Notes: generated by a model not told the origin, from the letters alone. A DNA stretch of 64,000 nt from Symbiodinium natans (GCA_905221605.1 CAJNDS010002258.1:322501-386500); one strand, 5' to 3'. Shown: positions 1 through 12,538, numbered from the stretch's first letter. Translations and numbers: made by a program.

Positions 1-2
1 GG

Positions 3-1070
3 CCCGGGGCAGTCAGCATCCGGCTTTTACTCAACCTCTGGAGATTTCGGGAGGTGTCTGTCATCTTTGTGAACTACAAAGGCCCGGTGCGGCATGCAAG
101 CTTCTCAAGACGCCAACATGTGCTCTCTGGAGGCAGACCGTGGATGAAGGGGCTGCTGGAGAACCAGCCGCGGCAAGACTGCATAGACCTGCATAGCGGA
201 TCTTGTGGAAGGGCAACGCAAATGTCAGCAAATGTCAGCATTCCTGGGTACACAATCCCATGCAGGGGCGCCACACGATTTTTTTTGACAAGAGCAGTGG
301 CAGAATGTAGCGGGGGCGTGAAGGCGCCTCCCAGCAGCTGGTTGTACCCCGTGGGTGAGGGTGGTTGGTATCTCCCTTCATGGCTTCCTTTCTAGCAGAG
401 CGTCGGGAGTGCCCTCAGAAGAAGCCCGCAGAGAGTCAGCGGGCGCAGGGTGCGCGCCCGCCGTCACACGCTGTCGAGCGGGACAATCCTGCCCGATCGG
501 TGCAAATTCACAAGAACGGCCGTGCATTGCATCACTGTGGTTGGGAGCGTAGTGGTGCGGTGTTGTTATGTTACTTCCCACTTTTAAAATCCACGTTCCA
601 AACATTGTGTTGGAGTTCTGCCAGAGACTTGTCAGTGTGCGTACGAGCCAGCCACAGATTCTGAGGTTGTTCTTGTCGCTGTTCTCGTGTATTGGCATGG
701 TCCTGCTCTTATCAGGGAGGTGCTCGAGCGCGAGATTTGCCAAGCCCAACAGATTGCAAGCGTGCATGCAGAGACGTGCACACGCGTACATGTGTTGCCG
801 CGGACCGCAGGGTACTGTATACGCTAGTGTGCAAGGTCGCCGTGTGCGCCTGGGGGATTTTGCCCTGGCTCAACGACCTCTTGAACCTCGAAGTAGTTCC
901 TGAAGAACTGCGGATGAAGGCGGGTCAGCCACAGGGTCCCCTTCAGCATCCATCAGGCAAATTATTGTGCACCTCCTCGTAAGGTCATCTACTGCCTGTT
1001 GCTGTCGCTAGTGGGCACATTCGTGTGGGATCGCCTGATGGCCTCGAACCAAGTTCTCAGCCGAACGGAC
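3..1070 (+). CDS. P5-like P-type ATPase, C-terminal exons (partial at left edge)
   Basis: An open frame runs from the window edge and holds IFVNYKGPVRHASF (about 60-104). It resembles the short 'GxPxR' loop that follows a membrane helix near the end of P5-type ATPases. Exon 658-699 is a hydrophobic helix (ILRLFLSLFSCIGM). Exon 836-919 carries AWGILPWLNDLLNLEVVP, like the family's 'P.lN..l.l..lP' membrane loop. An exon from 984 carries VGTFVWDRLM, like the final helix. The last three join in phase: a GT-AG intron 700-835 and a GC-AG intron 920-983. The catalytic DKTGT domain would lie left of the window. The family call rests on short membrane motifs only, so it is moderate. The exact end and the join of the first exon are not resolved; a long in-frame tail to 1430 may be untranslated. 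Confidence 0.45.
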
Positions 1071-1804
1071 GCATGCAAAAGGGAAGGCATAGCCAGTGCA
1101 GATCAACAGAGAAGAACCAATTGCGGCAGCACCCGGTTCGTGCGGAAATCTGCCCAGTCAAGCGAGGGTCGAGTGGGGTGCCCCGGCACTTCCATGCACT
1201 TGGAGGCCCAGAAATCTCCTAAAGGGGGTGCAGAGGCGCACACTGAAGTGTCACAGCCCAAGGCAGCCCTAGATCTCCAGAGATCCCCGCACATTGCGCT
1301 GACGTCCCATCACGAGCATCCGAGACGCAGCCTGAACGCTGCACCCTTCAAACTCCTTAAACCCAGAACCCTTCTGCCCATAGCGATAAGCGATTGCGGC
1401 GGCAGCGCGACCTGGGCCAAGCGAGGTTGAGCAAAGCCATGCGAGGCTTAGTGAGGTTCAGGGAGGTCAAGCGGCCAGGCCCCGAACGCCGAAATTCTGT
1501 GGGGCCGCATGAGAGTGCCGAGCATCGATCATGTGCCGAGAGACCCCCGATCGCTTAAAATCGCTTAAACCCTAAGCCATCGGATCTGTAGGGAAGTCTT
1601 GTCAAGTGGTTGCCGCTGCTCGCGTAGAATAATCGACATTGTCCGTGTGCCTGTTGGAGGCTTCCTACAATACACCGTGCACTGTCAATGTTTGCCAGCC
1701 GAGAATTGCTTTGCAAACTCGCTTCGATTGTCACAGGGGGCTCAAGCCGAAGCCCATTGTAGCCCCCTCCCCCCCTAGCTGATGCGACGGGCTTCAGCAA
1801 CGCC

Positions 1805-3852
1805 ATGATAAAGCCAGATGATGTGCCACCGCAGCTGCAGACGCAGGCCTCCTTTGCGCTTGGACTGGACCTCGCACTGGACAACCCGGAGCTCAATCCG
1901 AGCTTGAGCAGAATAGAATCCGAGGGCCCAAGTGGTATACAGGGCAGCATCTCACAGGCGGCGAGTTACCCAAAGGAATGGTCCTGGCGCCGAGTGTTCA
2001 TAGCCACCTTGTTGACTAGCATGTATTTCGACATGGTGATCGGGATCTTGGTGATGGTCAACATTGGCCTTATCGTGCACCAAACGAACCAATCAGGCTT
2101 GGGCATGCCATCTGATTCCTCGATCGATTTGGCCAATGTTGTGTTTCTGATCCTCTACACGGTGGAAGCCTTGCTTCGGCTCTATGCATTCCGGTGTGAT
2201 TTTTTCCGGTCCTACTGGAACTTGCTGGACGCCTTCATCCTGGCTTCCGACTGGAGCCTGCAGATCATCAATTGGACAGTGACTGGAGATGCCATTCCCG
2301 ACTCGGATTTCTTCAAGGCCTTACGAGTCATTCGGGCGCTTCGAGTTTTGCGAAGTATCCGCACCCTTCACCTGTTTCGCGAGCTCTACATCATGCTCTA
2401 TGGCTTCCTAAATGCCTTGAAGGCCATTGGCTGGGCCGCGGTACTGCTGTTTCTTGGAGAACGCAGGAAGTTGGAGCACTGGTGTTGGGACGCCGTTTTT
2501 GTGCAAACTGAGTCTACAAGTTTAATTCGAAACTTCAGAGTTTAGCAAGTTTAGTAACCTACTTCCTCGGACCCTGCAATTCAGGCTCGTTATGCTGCTC
2601 ATATTGGGTATCGTGGCGGTTGAGATGGTGCATCCTTTGGCCCAGGCGCTGCACAAGGAAGGGGTCTACGGAGACTGTGAGCGGTGCCCTCGCGCGTTCG
2701 AAACTGTCTGGATGTCAGCCCTTACGTTCTGGCAGCAGATTGTTGCTGGGGATTCGTGGGGAAGGGTAACTATTCCAATCATGGAGCGGTACCCACTAAC
2801 GACCCCCTACTTCGCCATGGTCTTCATAACAATTGACTTGGGCCTTCTCAACCTGTTTCTTGGAGAACGCTGGGAGTTTGAGCACTGATGTTGGGACGCC
2901 GTTTTTGTGCAAACTGAGTCTACGAGTTTAAGAACTTCAGAGTTAGCAAGTTTTTAAACTTACTTCCTTTGAAATTCCGGGCGCTGCAAGGATCTTGTCC
3001 GTCATCGTTGATAAAGCCCATCAAGCTCAGCAGGAAGACATCAAGTTCCAGCTCACGCAGCGGCAGGCAGCCTTCGAGATGGCGAAGCGGAGTCTTCTGC
3101 ATTTGTGCCAGCTCTTGGATGACGACAACAGCGGGTCCTTGTCTTTCGAGGAGCTGCTGGAGGGCTACGACAAGTTGCCTGAGTTCCAGGAGCAGATGCG
3201 TCTGATGGATGTGGAGAGAGAGGACATGCAGTCTCTATTCCGGGTCCTGGATGAGGATGGTTCTGGTGATATTCAATATGAAGAGTTTGTTGAGCAGGTG
3301 GTGAAGATGAGATCACAGGACACTACTCTAAGCCTGCTCTTCCTTCGCAGCCAGATGAAGGACATGAAGCACTATGTGCAATCACTGGATGAAAAGATTG
3401 ACAAGGTTCGACATGACATCAGAAAGTCCACGATGGGAGGGTCAATGAAGATTACGGACAGCCAGTCCAGCGCCGTTTCGTCATATTCGAGATCTGTGGC
3501 CACGCAAACCGACGGTGAGCCGGACCGGCCGGACCTGAGCCTGACCCCTGGCAAACCGCTTGAGGCAGCTGGTCACCCAGCTGGTCTCCCTTTCTCGGGA
3601 GATACTGCTGCCCTGCAAGCGCACATCAGGAGTTTGCGGGAGACAGCATTGTACCTGGAGCGTGTGGCTCAAGGGCAGAATGGGCACCTTGAGACTTTCG
3701 TTCCCGATGCTCCGCGGCCAATGGCGCGCGGCCCACCACAGAACACGGATGGCAGCCAGCCGTTTTCTCTGGCAGAACGCTGCTGTTCACCTCCTCCACG
3801 GCAGAGACCTGAAAGATTTGTCGAACCGAAGCCAAAGCACAGCAGGGTGTGA
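1805..3852 (+). CDS. single-domain voltage-gated cation channel with two EF-hands
   Basis: Exons 1805-2448, 2585-2854 and 2991-3852 join in phase into 591 residues. S1 lies near residues 64-90, S2 107-128, S3 138-156. The S4 sensor (169-192) has regularly spaced arginines (LRVIRALRVLRSIRTLHLFR). S5 is near 203-235, the pore loop (TFWQQIVAGDSWG) near 262-274 and S6 near 284-311, ending NLILSVIVDKA once intron 2 is removed. Two textbook EF-hand loops follow, D348-E359 (DDDNSGSLSFEE) and D392-E403 (DEDGSGDIQYEE), then a coiled-coil-like stretch near 420-455. One 6-TM unit with cytosolic EF-hands matches the single-domain Ca2+/Na+ channels known in protists, probably a Ca2+-tuned plasma or flagellar membrane channel. 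Selectivity cannot be read with confidence. The ATG at 1805 is the first in frame; an upstream exon cannot be excluded. Confidence 0.88.
2449..2584 (+). repeat. introner-like intron, copy 1 (channel intron 1)
   Basis: A 136-nt GT-AG intron splits a CTG codon after its second base. Its first 69 nt differ from copy 2 (2855-2990) at only four positions, and shared blocks continue to the 3' end. It contains a small inverted repeat (AAGTTT, 6-nt spacer, AAACTT). Removing it restores the S5 helix reading. Confidence 0.85.
2855..2990 (+). repeat. introner-like intron, copy 2 (channel intron 2)
   Basis: Also exactly 136 nt, GT-AG, phase 2, and again inside a CTG codon. It starts with the same 16 bases as copy 1 (GTTTCTTGGAGAACGC). 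The exon flanks are unrelated apart from the CT|G codon, so the intron sequence itself has been copied. Removing it restores the S6 motif NLILSVIVDKA. Confidence 0.85.
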
Positions 3853-4988
3853 AATTCACATGCTCTCTCTGTGCCCGTAGCTCTCCATGCCTGTAGCAAG
3901 GCTCAGAGAGGCCGCGCAGAATAGGATTGGTTTCCCAGTCCAAAGTAGCTAAAATGGCGGGCTCCATTCTCCATGTGGCCATGCACGGAGTGCACCGGCC
4001 AATGCACGGAAGTCAGTCGGGGGGCAGATTTGCGCATTTCTGGAGCTTCAGGCGTCGACCCCAATGCCCCGTAGTAACTACAGTGTAGCTTCCCTGTGGA
4101 TGGACATCAGCCTGCTTGAATGTACGGGTGCTCCTCCGTTGGCTTTGAAACAGGAGAGCCCAACCTGTGTGAAGCTAGTAGTCTCGTGCCCTATACCCTA
4201 GTTCTCAAGATCCTGGCGCGCTTGCTATATCGGTATGTCGCTATATGTCGCTTTTGGGATAGAAATAAGTCAGTAGTGTTTGTCCTGGGCCGCACACAGT
4301 GTGAGGCGCATTAGATGTCATTCCCTACCCTGCCACGTGGCACGGGCGGGCTTAGAATCAGCAAATGACCTTGCATAGGCGCCCACAAGGTTCCCACATG
4401 ATCTGGCACAGAAGGTGTTGGCTACAGAGGTTCCATCCCGGGCGGAAGGAAGAGTCGGCATGCTACATTCTTCAAACACCGGTGGGATGGAGCACGGTGG
4501 GTCCTTGGTGCCAATTGCACAACTTCTAAATTCCCCCACTAAAGTGGACCACCCGAGTACCGATCTCGAAGACGAGGGCCTCCCCCCAAGCCGGCTGCGC
4601 CTGAGGAAGAGGGTTTAATGATTGAAGGGCTCTTCTTGAAGTTTTAGGGGTTCTGAAGTCTGAAAAGCAAGTAGGTTCAGGCAAGGCCCTGAGGTGGCTC
4701 ACGGAATTCGCTGCCAAGAAAGCGGGGGTGACGAGCAACATCTAGCAACACACCACATGCGCTGACGCAAAGGATGAAGTCACCTCTCCGCACTTTTCGG
4801 CGCCCTGAAGGGGCTCCATGAGTCGCTCATAAACGTTGCAATCTGCGTGCTGAGACCAAAGAGTGTGTGGGCAGTGCACACGTTGCGGAGTCCTTGTATG
4901 CTGGGCTGTTGGGCTGTTTTTCTGGGCTGCTGTTAGGCTGCTTTTGTCTGTCCGCCCTTTGACCTAACCAGTTTTGGCTCCTTCTCAG

Positions 4989-5485
4989 GTCGCCATCTTT
5001 GCGCCTCACATCATGGCGGCCCAGCTGGAAGAAGCAAAGGTGCCCCGCCAGCTTGTCGACCCACCCAAGAAGCGTTTGAAGAACCCAATGTTGCCGTGGA
5101 CTTTGGAGAAACATCGAAGCTGCAGGCAACCACTTGGAGGGATTTTATCCCACTCTTTCAGACGGCTCAGCGCTCAGTGGCGCTGAGCTGCCACCGCGAT
5201 GTCTTAGTGCACTTGTGGGCCCTTCTGTCTCTCTCTCTCTCTTGCTTGCTGTGTATGCGTGTGATTGGAGCCATGCCCTTCTAAGGTGGGGTACATTGGC
5301 GGTGGTGGCTTGCTGCTGGTGCGGCGCTGATTGAAGGGGATCCTCTGAAGGGCTGTGGCATCTCAGGCACGGGTGTATTCTGGTCATGTTCTATCTGAAT
5401 CTTCGTCAGGTGTCTGGAAATCCCATCATCTGGGGTGCAGCCTTCATGATGTACAGGCGGGAGCTGAGGGAGTACTGCTGGTTTT
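4989..5485 (+). CDS. unrecognised gene, exons of uncertain frame
   Basis: Several open stretches look coding but match no family I know. The exon after the CAG at 4986-4988 reads well in two frames. One gives FAPHIMAAQLEEAKVPRQLV; the other gives FEEPNVAVDFGETSKLQ then TTWRDFIPLFQTAQRSVAL. A second stretch after the AG near 5284-5285 gives HWRWWLAAGAALIEGDPLKG. A third (about 5380-5485) gives MFYLNLRQVSGNPIIWGAAF then MMYRRELREY and a stop. The order is consistent with one small, possibly membrane-associated protein. Neither start codon nor junctions are established. Confidence 0.3.
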
Positions 5486-6649
5486 GAGAGAAGCACCAAA
5501 AGCGTCAGTTGCAAACTTGCGGTTTGGGAGGAACTGGAAGAGCACCAAAGCAGCGGCAGCGGCGCCCGCTGTGCAGGCTGCAAAGTGAGACCTGCACCCG
5601 GAGAGCCCGCTTGGAGTCGTGAGCGCGGCTTATCTGGCGCTGTCTGTCATGTGACGAGCGGTCTCCCCGTTCTAGGCTCGACGGGACACAGAGACAGCAG
5701 CTCAGTAGAGGCAGGAGCAGCCTCAACCGAAATGAGATGAGGCTTTGCACCGTTGCCAAAGTGTCGGGCCTCGACCTTCGGGATGGCGAGCAAGAAAGCG
5801 TTCAGCAGACATGCGGGGATGCCGGATCAGAGAGGCTCCCGCTCAGAGACAAGGGAGCCACAAAGCTCTTAACCAAGACCGCGCTCTGCGCAAAACAAAA
5901 AGGCGTGAACCGTGGTTCGGTGTTGTGCTTGCCAGTGTGGGAAGGGGGGCTCAAGCGCGGCTCAAGCTTATGCCGCGGAGCTTCTTGACATATCATACGT
6001 ACAATGCTTCAATCCAAGCTTTTTCGAGTCCCTCTTGTGAGGTCCCCTTCCGGCCGAGGCCTCCAGCCTCCCAGCGTGGAGACCTGAGCAGTGCAAGCGC
6101 GGCCTCCGCCGAAGCTTCTTAGGCCTCCTCCCAGTTTGACCTTTTTAAATGTCTTCTGAATGCATTCGCAAACGCTCCGACTCCGAACACCATCGTATCA
6201 TGCCAGAGAGGGGCGCTTGTCGTGCACCTTTGCTGAGGTGGCTTTGTGCCCTCGTTTCCAGGCCTCTCCGAAAGTAGCACGTGGTTGCGCGTTTGGGCTT
6301 GGACTGTGGGTGTGCCTCTCTAGAACCAAGCTAAGCTGCTGCAAGGTAGTGGCTTGCATCACTAAACGATGCCACGAGTCTCCATAGGCTACATGCTGGC
6401 ATGGGTACTTCGACTTGCCAGGCCACGGTCAGTGTGAACGCCCCTGTCTGCTGGCCGCAAGTGTAACGGAACCGTGACGATTGCCAGAAAGACACCCTCC
6501 GCGAATAGCTGCAGCTACCCGCGTGGTTCTTGTGCAATGTGGGAGTAGTTTGCATTGGCTTATGTAGCTGATTAGTCGAGTCCGTCCAGCCTCCTTAACC
6601 CAGGTCCACACATGCTTTCATGCTGGAACCTGTGCATGTGCATTCAGGC

Positions 6650-6740
6650 ACACCAGCGGACACGGCTCCGAATTTGGAAGTAGACTACGGCATCCTGGAC
6701 AAGGAGACCAATGCACAGGAGTTTGCCGCCAACTCGGTTA
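6650..6740 (+). CDS. unrecognised exon
   Basis: After an AG acceptor near 6647 the frame gives ADTAPNLEVDYGILDKETNA followed by QEFAANS, a composition typical of coding sequence, then a GT near 6738. I found no partner exon that joins with certainty. A hydrophobic stretch (WLLMVLAVVWASEYVVWL) near 6870-6925 could belong to the same gene. The remaining DNA from 5500 to 7900 shows nothing I can support. Confidence 0.3.
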
Positions 6741-7945
6741 AGAGCCCTTGAATTGCGGGTGCTTCGGCATGTGCAGTGCAGGTGGCAAAACTTCACAGAG
6801 TGCCCTGAGTGTCTCTCACCATGGCTCGAATTCACGATCTCAAAGATGCAAAGCTGGTGTCAATCCCTGGCTCTTAATGGTGTTGGCAGTGGTCTGGGCG
6901 TCGGAGTATGTCGTCTGGCTTCCATGGCGACCCCACGTAGTGTGAGGCTTCAGCCATTCTACGACACACAGACCAGACATGGTTCGCCTGCAGTGTTTGA
7001 GGCTGCTAGGCAGGTGGCAAAAATCCCTTGGTGGCGCCATGGTTTCAGACGATGGCGAATCTTTGGCAGGTCACTGGAGGCAGGAACGGGGAGGATTTGA
7101 GATTTCTGGCCTGGGTGCGGGTGAGGTGCGTGCGATGCCTCCTTCCGGGATGTCTTGGATTGAATGTAGTACTGGCCAGGTCAAGGCAAAGGTGGCCTCC
7201 TCGTTCGAGAGGGCCGTGCCCTGGATTCTTGCGAGGCGAACTTGTCTTAATCGGACTGCAGGGTTGGGTGGGTTTTTCAGGACTGCTGTGAGCACAGGCA
7301 CCGCGTCGTCTGACGACGGGTGCCCTGATCGAGGACTGCATTGACTGCATCCTCAACGGTCTTAAGACTGGCCGCAGAGCTTTTTATGCACTCGTCGCTT
7401 TCAGGCGTCACCATGCCGGAAAGTTACTTTCTTAGGATTGCAGTTGGGCCGTAGGCCTAGACAAAAGTACTTAGCGGGTCAGCGGGACACGTTACAGCGT
7501 TAAGGTGTGCATGTACCTGGGTCATTGATGCACAGACAACGCAGTTCGGGGCAGTTCAACAGGAGGTGCAGCTGTTGGCAGGGCGGCTGCACTACCGGCT
7601 TTTGGCTGGCTCAGGACCAGAGGAGGGTTGGGTGGCCTGGCAAGTTTGGCAAGTTTGGCAAGGGATTTTGTAGAGTGGGCATGGTTGGAATTGGTTGGAT
7701 GGCTTGGGCCTGAGCTGTGAAAAGGGGTTGGATTGGGGTACTGAGTCTCGCCAGGTGAGCATTGCATTGAAGGGAAAATCCCTGGCACAGCGCGTCTGTC
7801 TGCCAAGCAGAGGGGAGCTGGAGGACGCGTGTCGCTCACGCTCGATTCAGTTGACTTTGTCTTGGTTGTATGCGTCCTCAACAGAACTTCGTCTCGATGG
7901 ACCAGCATACCATCCATGTAAGGTTTCCGGAATGACGTCCAACCT

Positions 7946-10900
7946 ATGAAAGCGGCCACTGAATTGGAACTGTTCCGGCTCCTGGCAGACATGGACTTGT
8001 TGCAGACATGCCCACCTTTCTCAGAGGCCTCAGAGGTCTACGATGCTTCTGTGCAGCTGGTAGCGGCACCGGTGGCAGCTGGCATGGGCCATCAGGAGTC
8101 CAAGGATGGCGACACCAGTGCTGGTCAGTGGCTCGCGGACGTGCAGGAGTTTGACGCCTACCGCACAGATCCCTATCAGCTGTTCGGAATTCCCTACGAT
8201 GCAACAGATGCCACCATCAAATCCACCTTCCGCAAGCTTTCGCTCAGGGTGCACCCAGATCGTTGCCCAGGAGCCTTTCATGAAAACGAGGGGGGAGGGA
8301 AAGCAATTGCACGGCTGAATTGGACCCCGCTCTTCCAGGAGATCCGGCTGCTGCAAGCAGGACGATGCTTCGGAAAACATATGGGTGTTTTTTCAAGCAG
8401 GGCTATCCTTCCTTACTATCCCCCCCAAATTAGTAGATATTAGTAGAATCCTTAGTACAGGAACCCCCAAAACAGGTACCCCTATTTTCTGGAAACCCCT
8501 TTGTTAGTCGCGTATGTCAGTAGCCTCAGCCGCTGTACATTTAATCAGCGACCGCGTGTGTGTTTACGCCCAAGGCCCTGCCTGCCCCGATGGAAACATG
8601 TGAGACATGTGAGCGGCGCAGTGGCGTTGTTAGCAGTCTGCTTCGGTGTCGGGATCTTTCTTGCAGCGAAACATGCCGTAGGAATGGCTACGGAAGGCAA
8701 GGTTCGAGGCAGGCGTGATGTTCCACGGAAGGCTTGCGGAAGGTCCGTCGGAAGAGAGGGATAGGGACTTCAAGCAACCGCTTTTAGTCAGTGAGTCAGT
8801 CGTCCAGAGAAGACCAAAGCCAACGGAGAATCTCGCGCGCACCTGTGGCATGGTGACGGGCCTCTGGCCCTGCTCTGGCAGCGCTTCTCCATTTAATCCG
8901 CGGAAGCGTTGCGAAGCTCTGCCCGTCTGTCAGAAGGATTGTATTGTACTGAGGGCCTGCAACAGTGAAGCGCCACTCACCCATGCCCATGTCGATCCTG
9001 ATCCCCTTCAGGTTCCAGCAGCTCACGCAAGCGAAAGACTTCTTGCTCGATCCCTACCAGCGTCGTGCCTTCAATGAGGCCCACGGCTTCCTTACGCCAA
9101 CGGTTAACGTGGCATGGTGGCCCGCGCCCCAATCGCAATGTCCCAGTCTTGAGCAGATGAACGACCACGTGCGCGCATGTACACGCCTGTGCGCCTGATG
9201 ATGGGTGCATTGCCCGCTTTCGTGAAACCTTGCTGAACTTTCTCAGCTGGAAAAAACACGGCTTTAAGCTTCATTTCTCAGGTCAGACTGGGAGGAGATC
9301 TATGGCGAAATCGAGCCCGACCAGGAGGTGGAGTCGATCTCCATCCCATCCAAACTGCCAGATCCACGGATTGACCTTCTCATCCTGGGAGCCACGGGCG
9401 CCAAAGCTGAACAATTCTGAACATGTGCTGAGGGGCATTTCGAGGCATGTTTGCAGAGTGTGAGGAAATTCCGCCCTATGTGCTTCATCCGAGGTATCAC
9501 GGGCACGCTGGCCTGCATGGCGCTTGGACAGAAATTAAGCTCTGCAAGCTCCACCATTCAGATGCGCAGTTGTGGGATTCTGGTACTTGCTCTTGTTTTG
9601 AGTTTGTTCTGCCACACAAGCCCATCCACCCCAGTACTCGTGTTGTTTTATTTTCCAGAACCTACCAAGCAACTGCTCGACAAATTAGGAACATCTTGAC
9701 GGAGGGATCTCCCCTGGAAGATTCTGGAAGCACGAGTCTGAGGTGATGCAGCGCTCGCCGCGAGGCCGCTCTTGGGCCATCGCTGGTCGCAGCGGGCGTA
9801 GGTTGCAGCCTCTTGCCTAAAGTAGGGGTTGATGGATCATATGGATCCTCATGTGTCGAAGGTTGTCACATAAGGCTGCTGGAGCACAAGTTTGGGCGAG
9901 ACAGCTCGTTCCAGCGCTCCTTGCGCGTTGAGAGTCGCCAAGCTGCTATGCTGCACAATGCAAGGGCCGCGTGCTGAGCTTTGAACCAGGGCTTGCTGCC
10001 GGCTCCTCAGGACTTGGAGCGGGTGGTGGGAACTGCACGAGTGGTGTTAGACTGCACTGGGCCGTCTCACGATGTTGGGGTGGCCGTGGCCCAGGCAAGG
10101 GCATCACGAGCAGAGCTGTCACGGATTGGCTTGATCTGCTGTGCAATCCTGCAGGCCTGTGTCAAGACCGGCACGCATCTGATAGAGTCTTCGCATTCAT
10201 GGTTGCTGCTGCGTTTCAATGCATCTCGCGTATCTTTTCGGCTGGCTGTAGAAGCTTTGCTTTTCGCCCAATGCCTGCTGGATGCCAAAGGACAACACGG
10301 GCGACATTCTCTTTTCCAAGGAGGTTAAGGTGGGCGGCTGAGGGCTTAAATGCCTTGACGTTCTAGCAGCAGAGATGAGATGTGAGCATCCGGCATCATT
10401 CATTGCTGGTACTTAGGATGCGCTGGACTCTTCGGCGAAGGCCTTGGTTTTCACAATGCTTGTGGTCCGTCCTTGAGTGGGCTGAGAGGCAGCGGGAGTG
10501 TGCCTTCTTCTTCATGCTGGCTATGTCTCTGTCCCCACCGACTTCGGAGAAGCCTGGCTGGAGTGTCACCTGTCATAACGATTCCAGAGGCATTTCAATT
10601 CAAGGTATGGCGGCTGGTCCGTGAGATCCGGGAAGAGCTTGGCAGTGACACCAAGAAGGTGGACGTCTATACCTACACCCAAGGCCTCAGACACGTTTGC
10701 AATCTTGACATGTCTGGCAAGTTGCTGCATGATCCCTGCCAGGTTTTGTGATGAGTGGCACCAGTCTACTCACTGGAACAAAGACAACATTCAAGGACGA
10801 TGCCGTCGCGCTGCAGTTAAAGTTGCCCCTAGGTCTGGCTTTGAGCCAGGACTTGAACGCGGCCGGAGCTCCCTTTGTGCTTGGAGGGGTGCGGCCGTGC

Positions 10901-12538
10901 GGCGTGCGGACCGAAGATCGCGCAGATCCACCCCACAAAGATGAGACCCTCGCAGACTCACAGACTGTGCATGTTCTCGTGACTCTGGCTAGAAAAGCCG
11001 TGCCGGTCTCAGGAACTCATCCATGATCGCCTACCCGGGCTTGAATGTGGATCGACAGGTGGTGCCTGAGCTGCAGAAGGGCGACATAGAAGCATAGAAA
11101 GGACGCAGGCGAGCCAGCCTCGTCATTGTGATGTCCCTCGCAGGTTCGAGGAACTTGCGGCTTGATGGAGACTTTGGAACCTGAGTCACGGTACGGCCAA
11201 AACTTCCTCTTCAAGGCTGGGGAGCCTTTCGGGATAGCGGGGCTGGTAGATGCTGGTAAATGCTGACCGACGCTGGTAGACGCTGATGGTATATGCCTGC
11301 AGCGGGGCAGGGCGTGGGGGAGGGGCTGGAATGCGCAGGATTGGTTTCTGGTAGTGGACAAAAGGCCTGAAGAGTGCTCTTGGCTGCAGTGGCCCTTGAG
11401 TAGGTCCATTGTGCTTGGGTTCTGTGATGTTCTGCTGGTCAGATGGCGTGCCCAGGATGACTAAGCAGGAGAGCGCACAGGCCTCGCGACTGTCGGGGAG
11501 GCTTGGCTGCACCTTCCCGAACATCAGGAGTCATGGCATCATCCTCGTGTGTGGATGCATCATATGATGCCTGTCTCGGGAAAAGTCCTGCGTGGGTGTT
11601 CGTAGCATGACCGCATAAGGATAGGCGTTAGCTTGGGCGGCGGTCTTGGTCACAGCCTGATGGTGGAAGCCAAGAAGATCCCACCCCCTGGCTGGGGCCC
11701 GAAGGACTCCGCACAGTTTGCTCTGAATGACAAGTAGTCAAGATTTTGAGAGGGCACAGGCTTCCCCAGCAGGTTGATACTTGCACATGGTGTGTGCTGC
11801 GGGATGCGGCGTTTGGAGCCTTCGTAGCGGGGGTCCTGATCCAAATAAGGAGCCAGGTTCATGCAGGTCAGTATGAAGACCGCAAGACCATCTTGCCAGA
11901 AACCTGGGAGGAGAGGATAAGACAGGAGACCTTTGTGACGAAGGCCCGGCTTTGCTGTCGGTTGCGGTCTTTCTTTACATGTCTTCGCATGTCCAGATCT
12001 GTTGCCTCGGTGTGGAAAGTGGATCCTCAGGTCTTCGTTGGTGTGGCAGACCTTGCAAATGAGCCAAAGATGCACATTGTTATGAATGCAGGCCCGGAAT
12101 CGAGCCTCCCTGTTACATCTCACAACCATGTCATGGGAGACTGGGCCGTCTCAGGGCCTGGCGGCGTGGGGGACCGGCGACCCGGCAGAAGATCATGCCG
12201 TGACTGCAATGACTCAGAGTTCGCTCAGGTACGAGGGGACAGCCACCATGATGATCGAGGCCGCGTGCTGCTTGCTGGACACGGCAGACAAAGGCCCCGG
12301 GCATCCATTAAAGCCTTCAACACTTCACCTGTGGCAACCCCAAGCATGTCCAGGAGGAAACTTGCGGAGTGGATGGGGGACACCCGTGTACCACTTGGCC
12401 CACCTGGCATTCTTCGATCGGCTGGTCTCGCTGGGTTTTGCCTTCCACTGCTTCCAGGGAGCTCCTACGAGCGCCGTGGCTGCAAAAATGATAGCCGCCG
12501 GTCGGTATCTGTCGCTCCTGCATGGTGCCATGCTGTGA
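7946..12538 (+). CDS. J-domain plus saccharopine-dehydrogenase-like oxidoreductase, about 15 exons
   Basis: Exons 7946-8313 and 9012-9085 join across a GC-AG intron into a J-domain: DPYQLFGIPYDATDATIKSTF, the HPD triad (RVHPDR), then ARFQQLTQAKDFLLDPYQRR. Exon 9287-9399 joins in phase and ends in the Rossmann motif DLLILGATG. Exon 9689-9814 gives RSWAIAGRSGRRLQPL. Exon 10011-10094 gives ARVVLDCTGP and 10155-10186 ACVKTGTHLI, the family's 'ACvxxGTHY' site. Exon 10605-10683 gives VREIREELG. Exons from 10743, 11144-11215, about 11655-11700 (IPPPGWGP), 12031-12092 and 12227-12293 (YEGTATMMIEAACCLL) follow. The last exon is 12354-12538 (GWGTPVYHLAHLAFF, stop TGA). The second half matches SCCPDH-type saccharopine-dehydrogenase-like NAD(P)-binding enzymes. 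No glycine-rich 'TGR' after GATG was found, so one small exon may be missing. The reaction is unknown. A single gene is inferred from junction phases. Confidence 0.72.

Noticed and set aside
3947-3958. AGCTAAAATGGC, resembling the reverse complement of the dinoflagellate spliced leader core
   Set aside because: Only about a dozen bases match, with a mismatch, and it is on the strand opposite all genes. Chance is the simpler explanation.
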